Shown here piece after piece: positions 37,065-48,013 of a stretch of 64,000 bases of DNA. How positions within the stretch are numbered: the first letter of the stretch is position 1; each line of letters begins with the position of its first letter. The translations under genes and the position numbers were made by a program. Source of the DNA: Saliniradius amylolyticus (GTDB lineage: Bacteria; Pseudomonadota; Gammaproteobacteria; Enterobacterales; Alteromonadaceae); the NCBI RefSeq assembly GCF_003143555.1, contig NZ_CP029347.1:434001-498000 (forward strand), given 5' to 3'. The notes below the pieces were generated by a model. It was given only the letters and a program-made list of their open reading frames with translations, ran no database searches and was not told the origin of the DNA.

Positions 37065-37634
37065 TCAGCGCAATAACCCCCTGGCTAGTTGCTCGCGGAT
37101 GCTCATATCGCTCTCGGACGTGTTGCGCAGCGGCCAGCGCTCCAGCTCGCGGTATTGCACTCCGTCGCGGGCGGGGATGGACTGCATCAGGCTAAAGTGG
37201 TCAAATCTCAGCGAAAAATCAGGCTCAGTCAGTGCTACCGGTGGGGCCTGCTCCACCTTGCGAAACAGTGTGACATGCGGGTGGTAGCGCTTGTCTTCTT
37301 TGTTAAGGCGCAGCCGTGCGCCCAGTGCCTGACACTTCTGTGCCAGTGCATAGAGGGCGTCATCGGGCTGTTTATCACCCAGAAAGACGATGCCGGGGCG
37401 TTGCCAGTAACCCATTTGATTGGCATCGAAGCGCACCGGCGCTGCCTCGATAGCATCAGCACCGCTTAATAGTTTCTCCATCTTATCGGCGCTGGTGTCG
37501 CCTAAAAACGCCAGTGTGATATGAAAGTTGGCCATCGGCACCGGCCGGTGGAAAAACGGGAAGTTCTTACTGCGCCACTTCTCGAGAGCCAGCTTGTCCT
37601 CAGAGGCTAAATCCAGTGCAAAAAAGGTACGCAT
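37065..37634 (-). CDS. thpR: RNA 2',3'-cyclic phosphodiesterase (2H family, ThpR/LigT)
   Basis: ThpR opens 2',3'-cyclic phosphates at RNA ends. The 189-residue protein has the two HxTx motifs of the 2H superfamily: NFHITLAFLG (about residues 41-50) and YHPHVTLFRK (about 124-133), spaced as usual. A GGAGGATTT site precedes the ATG. It is divergent from hrpB, an RNA helicase gene, with about 100 nt between. Confidence 0.93.
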   Translation of the reverse strand: MRTFFALDLASEDKLALEKWRSKNFPFFHRPVPMANFHITLAFLGDTSADKMEKLLSGADAIEAAPVRFDANQMGYWQRPGIVFLGDKQPDDALYALAQKCQALGARLRLNKEDKRYHPHVTLFRKVEQAPPVALTEPDFSLRFDHFSLMQSIPARDGVQYRELERWPLRNTSESDMSIREQLARGLLR

Positions 37635-37738
37635 AAATCCTCCGCACGTTGGGGGCAGAATCGCCGTGGCATTTGTTCGCCATTAGTTTAAGGGTACACT
37701 AGGCATTCTCTGATCCGCCAGTCGTAAAGGGACCGGAA

Positions 37739-40174
37739 TTGTTACCCGTTGCCGAAATACTGCCTCAGCTTACCGCCGAGCTGCCCAAGCGTAATGTGAT
37801 TCTCTCCGCGCCGCCGGGAGCGGGTAAGTCCACCTATTTACCCTTGCAGCTGTTAAAGCAGGGTTGGTTAACGGGCAAGAAGATCCTGATGCTACAGCCT
37901 CGGCGAGTGGCGGTACGCGCCATTGCAGGCTTTCTGGCCGAACAGCTGGGCGAGCCGGTGGGAAAAACCGTGGGCTATCGTATTCGCGGCGAGAGTATGG
38001 TCAGCAGCGAGACCCGACTGGAAGTCATCACCGAAGGCCTGTTGACCCGCAAGATTCAGCAAGATCCTGAACTGGACGGTATCGGGCTTATCCTGTTCGA
38101 CGAGTTTCACGAACGCAGCATTCATTCCGACTTTGCCCTGGCGCTGGCGCTGGAAACGCAGGGAGCGTTAAGAGAGGACCTGCGCCTGTTGGTGATGTCC
38201 GCCACCCTGGAAGGGCTGGACTTACAAAGCCTGCTGCCCGATGCTGCGACTCTGGCGTCCGCAGGGCGCAGCTATGCGGTGGATGTGCGCTATCAGCCCC
38301 TAAAACCTCAGCCGGATGTGGTAGCTCAGCTTGCCGTGCTCATTCCCACTATTCTGAAGCAGGAGGCGGGCTCCGTGTTGGTGTTTTTACCCGGCGCGGG
38401 CGAGATTAACCGCCTGGCAGAAAGACTCAGCGGTAAAGTGGGCGCTAACACACAGATTCACAAATTATACGGCGCTCTAAGCAAGAGCGCGCAGCAACAG
38501 GCCATCCGCCCGGCCGAAGAGGGCCAGCGCAAGATCGTGCTGGCCACCAATATTGCCGAGACCAGTTTGACCATCGATGGTATCCGCATCGTGGTGGATT
38601 CCGGCCTGGAAAAACGGGTGCGCTTCGACCTAAAACGGGGCGTGTCGCAGTTGATACAGCGGCAGATCTCCCAGGCCAGTGCCACTCAGCGTGCCGGGCG
38701 TGCCGGACGTACTCAGCAAGGCGTGTGTTACCGGCTGTGGGCTGAGTCACAGCAGTCCCGTCTGGCCCGGCAGGCGCCGCCGCAAATCCTTCAGGAAGAT
38801 ATCGCGCCCCTGATGCTGGAAACGGCCGTGTGGGGGGCCGGTATCGACGAGCTCGCCTTGTTGGATAAGCCCAGTGCCGCCCAGCAAGAGGCGGCCCGGC
38901 AACTGCTTATGCAGCTCGGCGCCTTATCGGAGAGTGGTCAGGTGACTGCCAAGGGGCGGCAGATGTGTAGCCTGGGCAGTGATCCCCATATTGCCGCCAT
39001 GTTGATTGGGGCTCAGGCATTAGGCGAAGGCGAGGCCATGTTGGCCTGCCAGTTAGCCGCCCTTCTGGAACAGCGCCAGACGACAGGTTCGGCTAACCTG
39101 GCTCACCAATGGCAGCAGCTACAGCACGACTCTCAACATCCGGCCTGGCCTATGTCCAGGGTCTGGGCCAAACGCCTGGGGCTGGCGAAAAACACTCAAC
39201 CCGAAGGGGAGATAGCGCTGATTCTGGCTCTGGGTTTTGCCGAACGTATTGCTAAACACCGAGGCAAGGGCCGTTATTTATTAGCCTCGGGGGTGGGCGC
39301 GAGTCTGCCTGAGGGCAGTCCTTTAACCGGCGAGGAGTGGCTGGTTGCGCCTGAGTTATTGCTACTGGAAGGGCGCAGCGATGCGCGCATCGCCAGTGCC
39401 TGCCCGCTGGATATCACGGCGTTAAGGGAAGCGCAGCCAAGGATTTTTGACGAGGCCAATCACAGCGATTGGGACGAACAACAGGGACGCATGCGTATCG
39501 AGCGGCAAACGAGGCTGGGACGGATTGTGTTAAGTGGTCAGCCTGCCAGGGCTAATCAGTCAGAACTCCCGACCTTGTGGCAGGAGTTGATTATGAATAA
39601 AGGACTGCGTTGGCTACCTCTGGATGAGAGTTTTGACCGCTTACAGGCCCGGGTGGCCTTATACCGACAGACACTGGGCGAGGATATTCAGGATTTCAGT
39701 GATGCGGCGCTGTTAACCACTCTGGAAGAGTGGTTGCTGCCGTTTATGGATAAGGTCTTAAGCGCAGGACAGTTGCGGCAGCTCGATTTTACTCAGCTGC
39801 TGTGGCAATACTTAAACTGGGACGAGCAGCAAAGGCTCAATCAGGCCTGCCCGGCTCGCTTTACTCTGCCTACCGGTAATACGGCCAGGCTGGACTATCT
39901 GGCCGACGGCCAGGTATTGTTGGCGGTAAAGATGCAGCAGATGTACGGTCAGGCCAGTACGCCCAGCGTTTGTCAGGGCAAGGTGCCGGTGACGGTGGAA
40001 CTTTTATCCCCGGCCGGGCGTCCACTGCAAAAGACACAGGACTTAGCGGGCTTTTGGGGGAGCAGCTACAAAGAGGTGCAAAAAGAGATGAAAGGTCGTT
40101 ACCCCAAACACTTCTGGCCCGATGATCCGGCCCATGCCAAGCCAACCACCAAAACCAAAAGGGCCATGCAATGA
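37739..40174 (+). CDS. hrpB: ATP-dependent helicase HrpB (DEAH family)
   Basis: The 811-residue DEAH-box helicase has Walker A APPGAGKST near residue 27, FDEFHERS (motif II), MSATLEG (motif III), ATNIAETSLTIDG and the arginine finger QRAGRAGR (motif VI). HA2-type and the HrpB-specific C-terminal regions follow. The start is TTG (product MLPVAEILPQL), aligned with E. coli HrpB's beginning, behind AAAGGGAC. Its stop overlaps the mrcB start (ATGA), the classic hrpB-mrcB order of enterobacteria. Confidence 0.95.
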   Translation: MLPVAEILPQLTAELPKRNVILSAPPGAGKSTYLPLQLLKQGWLTGKKILMLQPRRVAVRAIAGFLAEQLGEPVGKTVGYRIRGESMVSSETRLEVITEGLLTRKIQQDPELDGIGLILFDEFHERSIHSDFALALALETQGALREDLRLLVMSATLEGLDLQSLLPDAATLASAGRSYAVDVRYQPLKPQPDVVAQLAVLIPTILKQEAGSVLVFLPGAGEINRLAERLSGKVGANTQIHKLYGALSKSAQQQAIRPAEEGQRKIVLATNIAETSLTIDGIRIVVDSGLEKRVRFDLKRGVSQLIQRQISQASATQRAGRAGRTQQGVCYRLWAESQQSRLARQAPPQILQEDIAPLMLETAVWGAGIDELALLDKPSAAQQEAARQLLMQLGALSESGQVTAKGRQMCSLGSDPHIAAMLIGAQALGEGEAMLACQLAALLEQRQTTGSANLAHQWQQLQHDSQHPAWPMSRVWAKRLGLAKNTQPEGEIALILALGFAERIAKHRGKGRYLLASGVGASLPEGSPLTGEEWLVAPELLLLEGRSDARIASACPLDITALREAQPRIFDEANHSDWDEQQGRMRIERQTRLGRIVLSGQPARANQSELPTLWQELIMNKGLRWLPLDESFDRLQARVALYRQTLGEDIQDFSDAALLTTLEEWLLPFMDKVLSAGQLRQLDFTQLLWQYLNWDEQQRLNQACPARFTLPTGNTARLDYLADGQVLLAVKMQQMYGQASTPSVCQGKVPVTVELLSPAGRPLQKTQDLAGFWGSSYKEVQKEMKGRYPKHFWPDDPAHAKPTTKTKRAMQ

Positions 40175-42516
40175 GTCGTAGAAAGCCCGCCAAACCACAA
40201 AAGCCGTCCCTGTGGCGCCGTATAAACCCCTTTGCCTGGATCTGGCGGAATAAATGGAAGTTAGGGTTCACTGGCCTGGCTGTGCTGGTGGTTTATGGCC
40301 TTTATCTGGATGCGCTGATCCAGGATAAATTCAGCGGCAAGAAGTGGGAGGTCCCGGCTCAGGTTTATGCCCGGGCCATGACGCTGTTCGAAGGCCAGCG
40401 CCTGAAAGCTCAGGAAGTAGTGGAAGAGCTGCAATTGCTGGGCTACCGCGAGGTTAAGCAGGCCGATCGCAGCGGTGAGTTCAGTCGCCATGGGCAGCGA
40501 CTGCGCATCTACCGGCGTGCGTTCGATTTCGCTGATGGCGCCCAGCCGGTGATGCCGGTAGAGCTGGAGTTTGGCAACGATCGGCTGCGCCGTATTCGGG
40601 TGATTCATAACCAGGCGCGGCAGGATAGCTTGCGCCTCGAGCCCTGGCTGGTGACACGCCTGACCCCACAGACCAAAGAAGACCGCATGTTGGTGAGTCT
40701 GGAAGATGTGCCCGAGCCGCTGATTGATATGCTGCTACTGGTGGAAGACCAGGGTTTTTACGAGCACTTTGGCATATCACCGGTAGGTATAGCCCGGGCG
40801 CTGATGGCGAATATTGCCGCCGGGCGCACGGTGCAGGGTGGTAGTACCCTGACTCAGCAGCTGGTGAAAAATTTCTTTTTAACGCGTGAGCGCTCACTGA
40901 CCCGTAAGGCTAGGGAAGCCATGATGGCTTTGGTGATAGAGCTTCGTTACAGCAAGGATGAAATCCTGCAAGCCTATTTAAACGAGGTGTACTTAGGCCA
41001 AAATGGCGCTAATGCCGTGCATGGTTTCGGCCTGGCCAGCTACTTTTACTTTAACCGGCCCCTGCAGGAGCTGACCATACCTCAGCTGGCCACGCTGGTG
41101 GGCATGGTCAAAGGTCCGTCCTATTATCATCCGCAGCGCCACCCCGAGCGCGCCATCGAGCGGCGCAATCTGGTACTGAAAATCGCCTTCGATAACCTCA
41201 ATATCCGTGCCGAACGTTATCAGGACTGGGTTAACCGACCCTTAATGCTCAGTCGCGGCAGTGTGCATGCCGATAAGCAGCATCCGGCTTTTATTGACAG
41301 GGTGCGCCGGGAGCTGAATCAGGTGCTGCCGAACCCGGAAAGTCAGACCGCCGGGGTGCGTATCTTTACCACCTTGGACCCACTGGCGCAGCGTCGGGCC
41401 GAGCAGGTCATGAGTCGCGGCCTGAATCAGGTGGAACGCCAGCGCGGAAACGGGCCTCTGCAAGGGGCTATGGTGGTGAGCGATATTCGAAGCGGCGAAA
41501 TCCGCGCGCTGGTGGGCGGCAAAGACGCCGATTTTAACGGCTTTAACCGGGCACTCGATGCGCAGCGCTCTATTGGTTCTGTGGTTAAACCTGCGGTCTA
41601 TCTCACCGCACTGGAACAGGACCAGCACTATCACTTAGCCTCTATTCTGGAAGACGAACCGGTTAAACTGAGAAGCAGTCAGGGTAAGGTATGGCAGCCA
41701 CAAAACTACGACAAAACCTTCCGCGGTCCGGTGACCTTGCTCGAGGCGCTGGTGAACTCTCTCAATGTGCCGACCGTCAAGCTGGGTATGGCACTGGGCA
41801 TTGACAGAGTGGCCGATACCTTGCAGCGGTTGGGCGTTGAGCGGAAGATTCCTCATTATCCGGCGATCACTCTGGGGGCCATTGAGCTGAGTCCCATCGA
41901 GGTGAACCAGTTTTATCAGACTATCGCTAACGAGGGCCGTAAGGAGCCGCTGCACAGCATCAACGCGGTGGTGGGGGCGCATAATCAGGTGCTCTACCGA
42001 CATCAGCAGATGGGTCGGCAACAGGCCTCGCCGCAAGCCACCTACTTACTGAATTACGCCATGCATAAGGTGGCCGAAGAAGGCACGGCCAGCTCGCTGG
42101 CGAGCCAGTTCCCGGGGCTGAACCTGGCCGGCAAGACCGGCACCACCGACGATTATCGGGATAGCTGGTACTCGGGTTTTGATCTGAATAATCTGGTGAC
42201 TGTTTGGATGGGAAGGGATGACAACCAGCCCATCAATATGACCGGCTCCAGCGGCGCCCTTAAGCTGTATACCAATTACCTTAAAGCCACCCATCCCAAG
42301 CCATTAAGCCGACGCTTCCCCGATGGCTTGGGCATTGCCCAGTTTAACCCGGATACCGGGTTGCCGGTGATGCAGGGCTGTCCGGACAGTCTCAGCCTGC
42401 CAGCGGTACTGGACAGCCTGCCGCCGAGGCAAGCCTGTCATACGGTACATAAAGCTCCACCTAAGGATGAACCGCCTGAAGAGAAAAGCTTCTGGGAACA
42501 GTTATTCGGCAGTTGA
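40171..42516 (+). CDS. mrcB: Bifunctional penicillin-binding protein 1B
   Basis: PBP1B polymerises and cross-links peptidoglycan. The 781-residue type II membrane protein has an N-terminal helix (about 30-50) and a UB2H region (about 65-150) where LpoB would bind. The glycosyltransferase domain includes EDQGFYEHFGISPVG (catalytic Glu) and QGGSTLTQQLVKN. The transpeptidase domain has SIGSVVKP (SxxK), SLN in LVNSLNVPTV, and KTGTTDDYRDSW. The C-terminus is short and Pro/Glu-rich. It overlaps hrpB by 4 nt. Confidence 0.96.
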   Translation: MSRRKPAKPQKPSLWRRINPFAWIWRNKWKLGFTGLAVLVVYGLYLDALIQDKFSGKKWEVPAQVYARAMTLFEGQRLKAQEVVEELQLLGYREVKQADRSGEFSRHGQRLRIYRRAFDFADGAQPVMPVELEFGNDRLRRIRVIHNQARQDSLRLEPWLVTRLTPQTKEDRMLVSLEDVPEPLIDMLLLVEDQGFYEHFGISPVGIARALMANIAAGRTVQGGSTLTQQLVKNFFLTRERSLTRKAREAMMALVIELRYSKDEILQAYLNEVYLGQNGANAVHGFGLASYFYFNRPLQELTIPQLATLVGMVKGPSYYHPQRHPERAIERRNLVLKIAFDNLNIRAERYQDWVNRPLMLSRGSVHADKQHPAFIDRVRRELNQVLPNPESQTAGVRIFTTLDPLAQRRAEQVMSRGLNQVERQRGNGPLQGAMVVSDIRSGEIRALVGGKDADFNGFNRALDAQRSIGSVVKPAVYLTALEQDQHYHLASILEDEPVKLRSSQGKVWQPQNYDKTFRGPVTLLEALVNSLNVPTVKLGMALGIDRVADTLQRLGVERKIPHYPAITLGAIELSPIEVNQFYQTIANEGRKEPLHSINAVVGAHNQVLYRHQQMGRQQASPQATYLLNYAMHKVAEEGTASSLASQFPGLNLAGKTGTTDDYRDSWYSGFDLNNLVTVWMGRDDNQPINMTGSSGALKLYTNYLKATHPKPLSRRFPDGLGIAQFNPDTGLPVMQGCPDSLSLPAVLDSLPPRQACHTVHKAPPKDEPPEEKSFWEQLFGS

Positions 42517-42532
42517 GTGATGATGAGATCTA

Positions 42533-42562
42533 AAAAAACCGGCGTAAAAACGCCGGTTTTTT
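42533..42562. terminator. Bidirectional terminator of mrcB and the S9 peptidase gene
   Basis: A perfect 12-bp stem AAAAAACCGGCG / CGCCGGTTTTTT with a TAAAAA loop. The A- and T-runs serve both strands, placed between two convergent genes. Confidence 0.95.
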
Positions 42563-42579
42563 ATTATTACCGCAGGAGA

Positions 42580-44730
42580 TTAATCCAGCAATCCCATATT
42601 AAACAACGCAAAGCCGTAGATATCGGCGGCTTGTTCGATGCGCTTCGACGTCGGGGTTCCGGCGCCATGACCGGCCTTGGTTTCGATGCGGATCAGTTGT
42701 GGCTCGCTACCCGCGTTTTTGGCCTGCAGTTCCGCTGCAAACTTAAACGAATGAGCCGGAACCACGCGGTCATCATGATCGCCTGTGGTGATCATAGTCG
42801 CCGGGTAGTCTTCACCTTCCTCGACATTGTGAACCGGAGAGTAGCCCTTTAAGTACTCAAACATCTCCTTACTGTCCTCGGCCGTGCCATAGTCATAGGC
42901 CCAGCCCGCACCAGCGGTGAAGGTGTGATAGCGCAGCATATCCAGCACCCCAACCGCAGGCAGGGCGACTTCCATCAGATCCGGTCGCTGAGTCATTACC
43001 GCACCCACAAGCAGGCCACCGTTAGAGCCGCCCTGAATGGCGAGGTAGTCTTCATCGGTGTAGTCCTTGGCAATCAGGTATTCTCCGGCGGCGATGAAAT
43101 CATCAAACACATTCTGTTTGTTCATCTTGGTGCCGGCCTTATGCCAGGCCTTGCCGTATTCACCGCCACCACGCAGATTGGCAACGGCATAAATGCCGCC
43201 CATTTCCATCCACACGGCGCGCGATACGCTAAAGCGTGGCGTCAGGCTGATGTTAAAACCGCCATAACCATACAAAATGGTGGGGTTTTTGCCGTTCAGT
43301 TCCAGCCCCTTCTTGTGGGTGATGATCATGGGCACCTTGGTGCCGTCTTTAGAGGTGTAGAACACCTGCTTAGACACATAGTTATCCGGGTTAAAGTCGA
43401 TATCGGGCTTCTTGTAGATAGCCGACTCGCCGCTATCCGGCGCATAGCTGTAGATGGTGGTGGGGGTCTTGTAGTTGGAGAAACTGTAATACAGGGTCTC
43501 GTCTTCTTTCTTGCCGTCGAAGCCGCCCACGCTGCCCACGCCCGGCAGGGTTACATCCCGTACCAGCTTGCCGTCGTAGTCGTATTGTTTGACCTTAGAA
43601 ATGGCATCCACCATATACTCGGCAAACAGGTAGCCTGCGCCCTTGTTGATGGTAAGCACATTGTTGGTCTCAGGGATAAAGTCCTGCCAGTTGTCCGGTT
43701 GGGGATTGGCCGCATCCACGGTCACTACCTTTTTGTTGGGCGCATTCAGGTTGGTGACTAAGTACAGCTTGCTGCCGCGGTTATCCAACACAGTGGTGTC
43801 GGAGTCGGTGTGATCCAGGATGGTCACCAGCTGCGAGTCAGGCTGGGTCAGATCCTGCATAAACAGTTTGTTACCGGAGGTGGAAACCGCCGCGCTGATA
43901 AACAGATAACGGTTATCCTCGGTAACACTGGCGCCCACGTAGCGGTGCTTCTGGGCTTCCGTGCCGCCAAATACCAGCTTATCCTGGCTCTGCTCTGTGC
44001 CCAGTTTATGGTAATAAAGCTTATGCTGGTCGGTTTTAGCGGACAGTTCGCTGCCTTCAGGCTTGTCGTAACTGGCGTAATAGAAGCCATCGTTGCCTTT
44101 CCAGTTAATACCGCTGAACTTCACGTCAACCAGAGGGGCTTCCAGTCGTTCTTTGGTTTCGGCATCGATAACGATGATCTTGCGCCAGTCGCTGCCCCCT
44201 TCGGAAATCGCATAGGCGGCGATGCTGCCATCTTCCGAGAAGGTTAACTGGGCCAGCGAAGTGGTGCCGTCTTCACTGAATTTATTGGGGTCAAGGAACA
44301 CCTCGGTGTTGCCGTCTTTGTCGGTGCGATAGACTACATACTGGTTTTGCAGACCGTCGTTTTTGTAAAAGTAGGTGTAGTTACCTTCCTTAAACGGGGA
44401 GCTGACTTTTTCGTAGTTCCAAAGCTTTTCCAGCTTCTGGCGGATTTGCTCGCGGCCTTTGATCTGATCCAGATAGGAGAAGGTCACTTTGTTTTGTGCC
44501 TTCACCCACTCGGCGGTTTCCTCGCTCATGTCGTCTTCCAGCCAGCGGTAAGGATCGGCCACGTCGGTGCCAAAGTAGCTATCCACTACATTGCCCTGAC
44601 GGGTATCAGGGTAAGTCAGTTGAGTTTGGCCTACTTGTGCGTCAGGTGCCTGAGGCGCTTGGGTCGTGGAGGTGGTACAGGCGACCACCAAAGGCAGCGC
44701 CAGATAAAGACTGTGTTTCAGCTTCAGCAT
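42580..44730 (-). CDS. Prolyl oligopeptidase family (S9A) lipoprotein
   Basis: This is a serine peptidase that cleaves after proline in peptides. The 716-residue precursor has a lipobox (LPLVVAC, Cys18), so it is likely anchored in the periplasm, and an N-terminal region [27 protein letters not shown] typical of S9A. After a seven-blade propeller (about 100-440) comes the hydrolase domain, with the nucleophile in [10 protein letters not shown], the acid in [10 protein letters not shown] and the His in [10 protein letters not shown]. Family is certain; the substrate is not. Confidence 0.93.
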   Translation of the reverse strand: MLKLKHSLYLALPLVVACTTSTTQAPQAPDAQVGQTQLTYPDTRQGNVVDSYFGTDVADPYRWLEDDMSEETAEWVKAQNKVTFSYLDQIKGREQIRQKLEKLWNYEKVSSPFKEGNYTYFYKNDGLQNQYVVYRTDKDGNTEVFLDPNKFSEDGTTSLAQLTFSEDGSIAAYAISEGGSDWRKIIVIDAETKERLEAPLVDVKFSGINWKGNDGFYYASYDKPEGSELSAKTDQHKLYYHKLGTEQSQDKLVFGGTEAQKHRYVGASVTEDNRYLFISAAVSTSGNKLFMQDLTQPDSQLVTILDHTDSDTTVLDNRGSKLYLVTNLNAPNKKVVTVDAANPQPDNWQDFIPETNNVLTINKGAGYLFAEYMVDAISKVKQYDYDGKLVRDVTLPGVGSVGGFDGKKEDETLYYSFSNYKTPTTIYSYAPDSGESAIYKKPDIDFNPDNYVSKQVFYTSKDGTKVPMIITHKKGLELNGKNPTILYGYGGFNISLTPRFSVSRAVWMEMGGIYAVANLRGGGEYGKAWHKAGTKMNKQNVFDDFIAAGEYLIAKDYTDEDYLAIQGGSNGGLLVGAVMTQRPDLMEVALPAVGVLDMLRYHTFTAGAGWAYDYGTAEDSKEMFEYLKGYSPVHNVEEGEDYPATMITTGDHDDRVVPAHSFKFAAELQAKNAGSEPQLIRIETKAGHGAGTPTSKRIEQAADIYGFALFNMGLLD

Positions 44731-44931
44731 GTTATTTCCCTGTTGTTATTCGCCGCATTATCTAACCATAAGGCTGAGCTCATTACATCCCGTGACGCGA
44801 TAAAGCCCCTGAGCCAGGGGTTCCGTCACCGGAAACAAAAGCGAACACTCACTTATGACCTCATTGGTGTAATTCGCCGATCATCAGAGTTACGATCAGA
44901 CAGCGCGACAATAATAATAAGGAATCAGGGA

Positions 44932-45798
44932 ATGAATAATGGGTATCAGAAGTACTGGTTAGCGATAGTTCTTACCGTTGCTGTGACACTTCAAGGCTGT
45001 GCAGTGGATGTGACCCCAGAGAACTTTATCTATCAGGATAAACGGCAACAGCCACTGGATTTGAAGACGATCCAAAATAATCTGACTGAGACGGCACCAC
45101 ACGCAGAGGCCGAGGTTGTCAGTGTGACTGCGGGTGATGGGGTTAAGCTGTCGGGACTGAAAATGCAGTTGCCGCAGGCCCGGGCTAATGTGCTGCTTTA
45201 CGGCGGAAATGGCATGACCATCGCCAAGGCTCATAAAGTCCTCAGATACTTTGCCCGTATACCGGTTAACCTGGTCTGGTTTGACTATCGCGGTACCGGC
45301 AGCAGCGGTGGCCGTGGCACCTTGAGTATTGACCAATTAAAACGAGACGCACTCATTACCTATGGCGAAGTTGCCGAGCTTCTGCCGTCTCGGTTGCCAA
45401 CATTTATACACGGCTTGTCGATGGGCTCATTGATTGGCGCATACGTGGCCAATAACAGCGAGGTCTCCGGTCTGGTCCTGGATGGTGCTATTGCTAATGT
45501 GCCTGAGCTGGTTGAGCGACTCTCGCCGGCGGTGGTCGAGGTGAATCTTGCGCCTGAGCTGGCCGTCATCGACAACCGCCAACAGCTGCAGCAGTTTGAG
45601 CGACCGCTGTTGTTACTGGTCGGAGAGGAAGACACCACCACGCCGCCTGAATACGCGCAAAGCCTTTATGAACGAGCAGCCAGCGAAAGCAAGTTACTGG
45701 TGGTGATTCCTGAGGCAAGCCATGGGGCCACCATCAAAAGCGATAAAGCGATTCAGGCCTACCGGCATTTCCTAACAGAGGGGATACCTATACCCTGA
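44932..45798 (+). CDS. Alpha/beta hydrolase lipoprotein
   Basis: The 288-residue precursor has a lipobox (VTLQGC, Cys19) and an alpha/beta hydrolase fold. The oxyanion region is LLYGGNGMT, the nucleophile elbow is [11 protein letters not shown] (Ser in GLSMG), the acid is probably Asp in [13 protein letters not shown] and the His is in EASHGATIK. It resembles YfhR/BEM46-type hydrolases. The true ATG follows GGAATCAGGGA; a frame open about 580 nt further upstream is antisense shadow of the S9 peptidase. It converges with a chemoreceptor gene, overlapping 11 nt. Confidence 0.87.
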   Translation: MNNGYQKYWLAIVLTVAVTLQGCAVDVTPENFIYQDKRQQPLDLKTIQNNLTETAPHAEAEVVSVTAGDGVKLSGLKMQLPQARANVLLYGGNGMTIAKAHKVLRYFARIPVNLVWFDYRGTGSSGGRGTLSIDQLKRDALITYGEVAELLPSRLPTFIHGLSMGSLIGAYVANNSEVSGLVLDGAIANVPELVERLSPAVVEVNLAPELAVIDNRQQLQQFERPLLLLVGEEDTTTPPEYAQSLYERAASESKLLVVIPEASHGATIKSDKAIQAYRHFLTEGIPIP

Positions 45799-47782
45799 AT
45801 TGGCGAAGTACCTTATCCAGTCCGGTGGACAAGCTCTGTAGCTGCTTAATGCTTTTTTCCACGTCGTTGGATTCGTTGACGCTCTTGTCGGCCATGCTGC
45901 GCACGTGATTGGTGTTCCTGGCCACATCCTCAGCAATTTGGGCCTGTTGGGTATTGGCCGCTGCAATACTGTGCATCTGCTGCTGAATGGCCTCTATATC
46001 AGTAAGTGCCTGATCCAGCACGCGCTGAATCTGTTGCACCTGCTCCACTCCCTCATCGGCCTCGCGGTTTGAGCTTTGCATCGCCTGGTTGGCCTGTTTG
46101 GCTGAGCTTTGCAGTTTCTCAATGATTTCCTGAATGTGACGAGTAGACTCATGGGTACGTCCGGCAAGGGTGCGAACCTCATCGGCCACCACCGCAAAAC
46201 CACGCCCCTGCTCGCCGGCACGGGCGGCCTCGATGGCGGCGTTCAGTGCCAGTAAATTGGTCTGCTCGGTGATGTTGTTGATCACTTCGAGCACCGAGCC
46301 GATGCTCTCGGTCTGGCTTTCCAGCTCGGTAACCAGGGTGGCGCTGTGGTCCATGTTTTTTGACAGCTGCTGAATGCGCGATACTGCCCGGCTGACTTCC
46401 TGTGAACCGTCATCCACGCGCTGGCGGGAGTTGTCAGAGACCTGCATGGCCTGTTCGGTACTGGCGGCGACCTCCCGACTGGTTTCTGCCATTTGTTGGC
46501 TGGCACTGGCGACGGTCTCGATCTCGGTTTTTTCCTGATTCACCAGAGAGACATTTTTCTGCGTCACCCGTGACACCGTGTCAGTGGTGCGAGTCACCTC
46601 TGCGGTGATATCCAGAGTCTGTGTTACCAGTTGTTGGATCTTACCGATAAACTGATTGAAGGCCTCGGCCAACTGGCCAATTTCGTCCTGACGTTTGACG
46701 TCGATACGTTTTGTCAGGTCGCCCTCGCCCTGAGCTATCTCAGACATGGCACTGAGCATATGCTTGAGTGGTTGTAACGCAGGCTTGATCACCAAGACCA
46801 TGGCCGCGGTAATGATGGCTAATATGATCACCAGGTAAAGTACTGTCCAACCCACGGCGCTCCAGACCGGGTCGCTCACCACGGTGGTGGGGACCATAAA
46901 GCCCAGCTTCCAGTTCATGGCCGGATAGTCGCTGGCCACAGGCTCGAAAATTACCTGATAAGTCTGCCCCTGCCACTGAACCTCGGTCATGCCGCTATCC
47001 TGAGAACCGGTCAGTTGCTTTAACTGCTTGAAACCCGATGTGTCACCGAAGGCCTGGTTGACCTGCGTGATATCGCTGCCTGGTGGGAAGTCCTTATTGA
47101 AACCAGGAAAATAGACCAGTACACCCTTATCGGTGACCAGGAAAGCGTTGCCAAGATTCTGATACTTGATCTTGCCCAGCAACTGTTTGCCGATGGTACT
47201 GATCAGAATATCCATGCCGCCTATGCCCAGGAAGCGACCGTCGCGATGGACCGGGGTCTTAATGGTCGCTGAAATAGAACCGTCGTTAGCGTCTACCGCC
47301 GGGTCGGAGACATACAGGCGTCCCTTGTCCTGGGCTTCGAACCACCAGGGCCGCTTGTTGGTGAAGTAGCTGAGGTCGTTGTAGCGACCATTAAGATCGA
47401 AATATTCATAGGTATTGGCGGAGCCGAAAAATACACTCTTGATGGCGTCATCCTGATCGGAGAAAAAGCGAAAATAACGTGTTACTGCCTGATAGTCGGT
47501 ATTGTCGGCAATATTTCCGCCACGGTCATCGTAGGACTCAAACCAGTCCAGCACCTGAGGATTACTGAACACACTGTGGATCACCTGACCTTTTGCGACA
47601 AAAAAGCCACGGATGCGTTCGGCGTTGAGTTTGACCAGAGACTGAATATCGTCATGGACCTTTGACTCGGTGTCGTGCTTGACGTTGACCACCTGAATGA
47701 CGCCATAGAGAGCGAAAAGCAGGGCGACACAGGCAATACTACTGATGATAATGCGTTGGCTGAGTGAGCGTTGAAATCCCAT
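45788..47782 (-). CDS. Methyl-accepting chemotaxis protein with a periplasmic Cache-type sensor
   Basis: A 664-residue chemoreceptor. A first membrane helix (about 10-32) is followed by a large periplasmic sensor (about 33-310) with the dCache-like sequence [38 protein letters not shown], and [13 protein letters not shown] second helix (about 315-340), a HAMP domain and the cytoplasmic signalling hairpin with [20 protein letters not shown] and [14 protein letters not shown] follow. The start is the ATG after AAGAG, just ahead of the helix; the frame is open 20 codons upstream. Ligand unknown. No NWETF-type CheR tether is seen at the C-terminus. Confidence 0.92.
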   Translation of the reverse strand: MGFQRSLSQRIIISSIACVALLFALYGVIQVVNVKHDTESKVHDDIQSLVKLNAERIRGFFVAKGQVIHSVFSNPQVLDWFESYDDRGGNIADNTDYQAVTRYFRFFSDQDDAIKSVFFGSANTYEYFDLNGRYNDLSYFTNKRPWWFEAQDKGRLYVSDPAVDANDGSISATIKTPVHRDGRFLGIGGMDILISTIGKQLLGKIKYQNLGNAFLVTDKGVLVYFPGFNKDFPPGSDITQVNQAFGDTSGFKQLKQLTGSQDSGMTEVQWQGQTYQVIFEPVASDYPAMNWKLGFMVPTTVVSDPVWSAVGWTVLYLVIILAIITAAMVLVIKPALQPLKHMLSAMSEIAQGEGDLTKRIDVKRQDEIGQLAEAFNQFIGKIQQLVTQTLDITAEVTRTTDTVSRVTQKNVSLVNQEKTEIETVASASQQMAETSREVAASTEQAMQVSDNSRQRVDDGSQEVSRAVSRIQQLSKNMDHSATLVTELESQTESIGSVLEVINNITEQTNLLALNAAIEAARAGEQGRGFAVVADEVRTLAGRTHESTRHIQEIIEKLQSSAKQANQAMQSSNREADEGVEQVQQIQRVLDQALTDIEAIQQQMHSIAAANTQQAQIAEDVARNTNHVRSMADKSVNESNDVEKSIKQLQSLSTGLDKVLRQFRV

Positions 47783-47982
47783 GGCTGCCATCTCTTTATA
47801 CTTGGAATTATGGATGCCATCCCATTCTGCGGTGATTGTCATCGAGTTGTAAAGTTAAGACCCTGATAGGCAGTGCCAATATTTGCTGACACTGGATGCA
47901 CCATTTTGGTTAGTTGAGTCGAGGAAGCTGGAATAGCGGCTAAGAGCTAGGCTTGCCGGGTGGTTAAACAAAGTAGAGAAGC

Positions 47983-48006
47983 AAAAAAGGGGAGCCTGCG
48001 CTCCCC
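47983..48006 (-). terminator. Rho-independent terminator of pyrB-hemL
   Basis: On the minus strand, GGGGAGC / GCTCCCC (7 bp, 4-nt loop) is followed by TTTTTT, 8 nt after the hemL stop. Confidence 0.93.
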
Positions 48007-48013
48007 CATAAGA

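Noticed and set aside
44347-44931. Upstream extension of the alpha/beta hydrolase gene
   Set aside because: It is antisense to the S9 peptidase gene; the signal peptide and ribosome site place the start at 44932.
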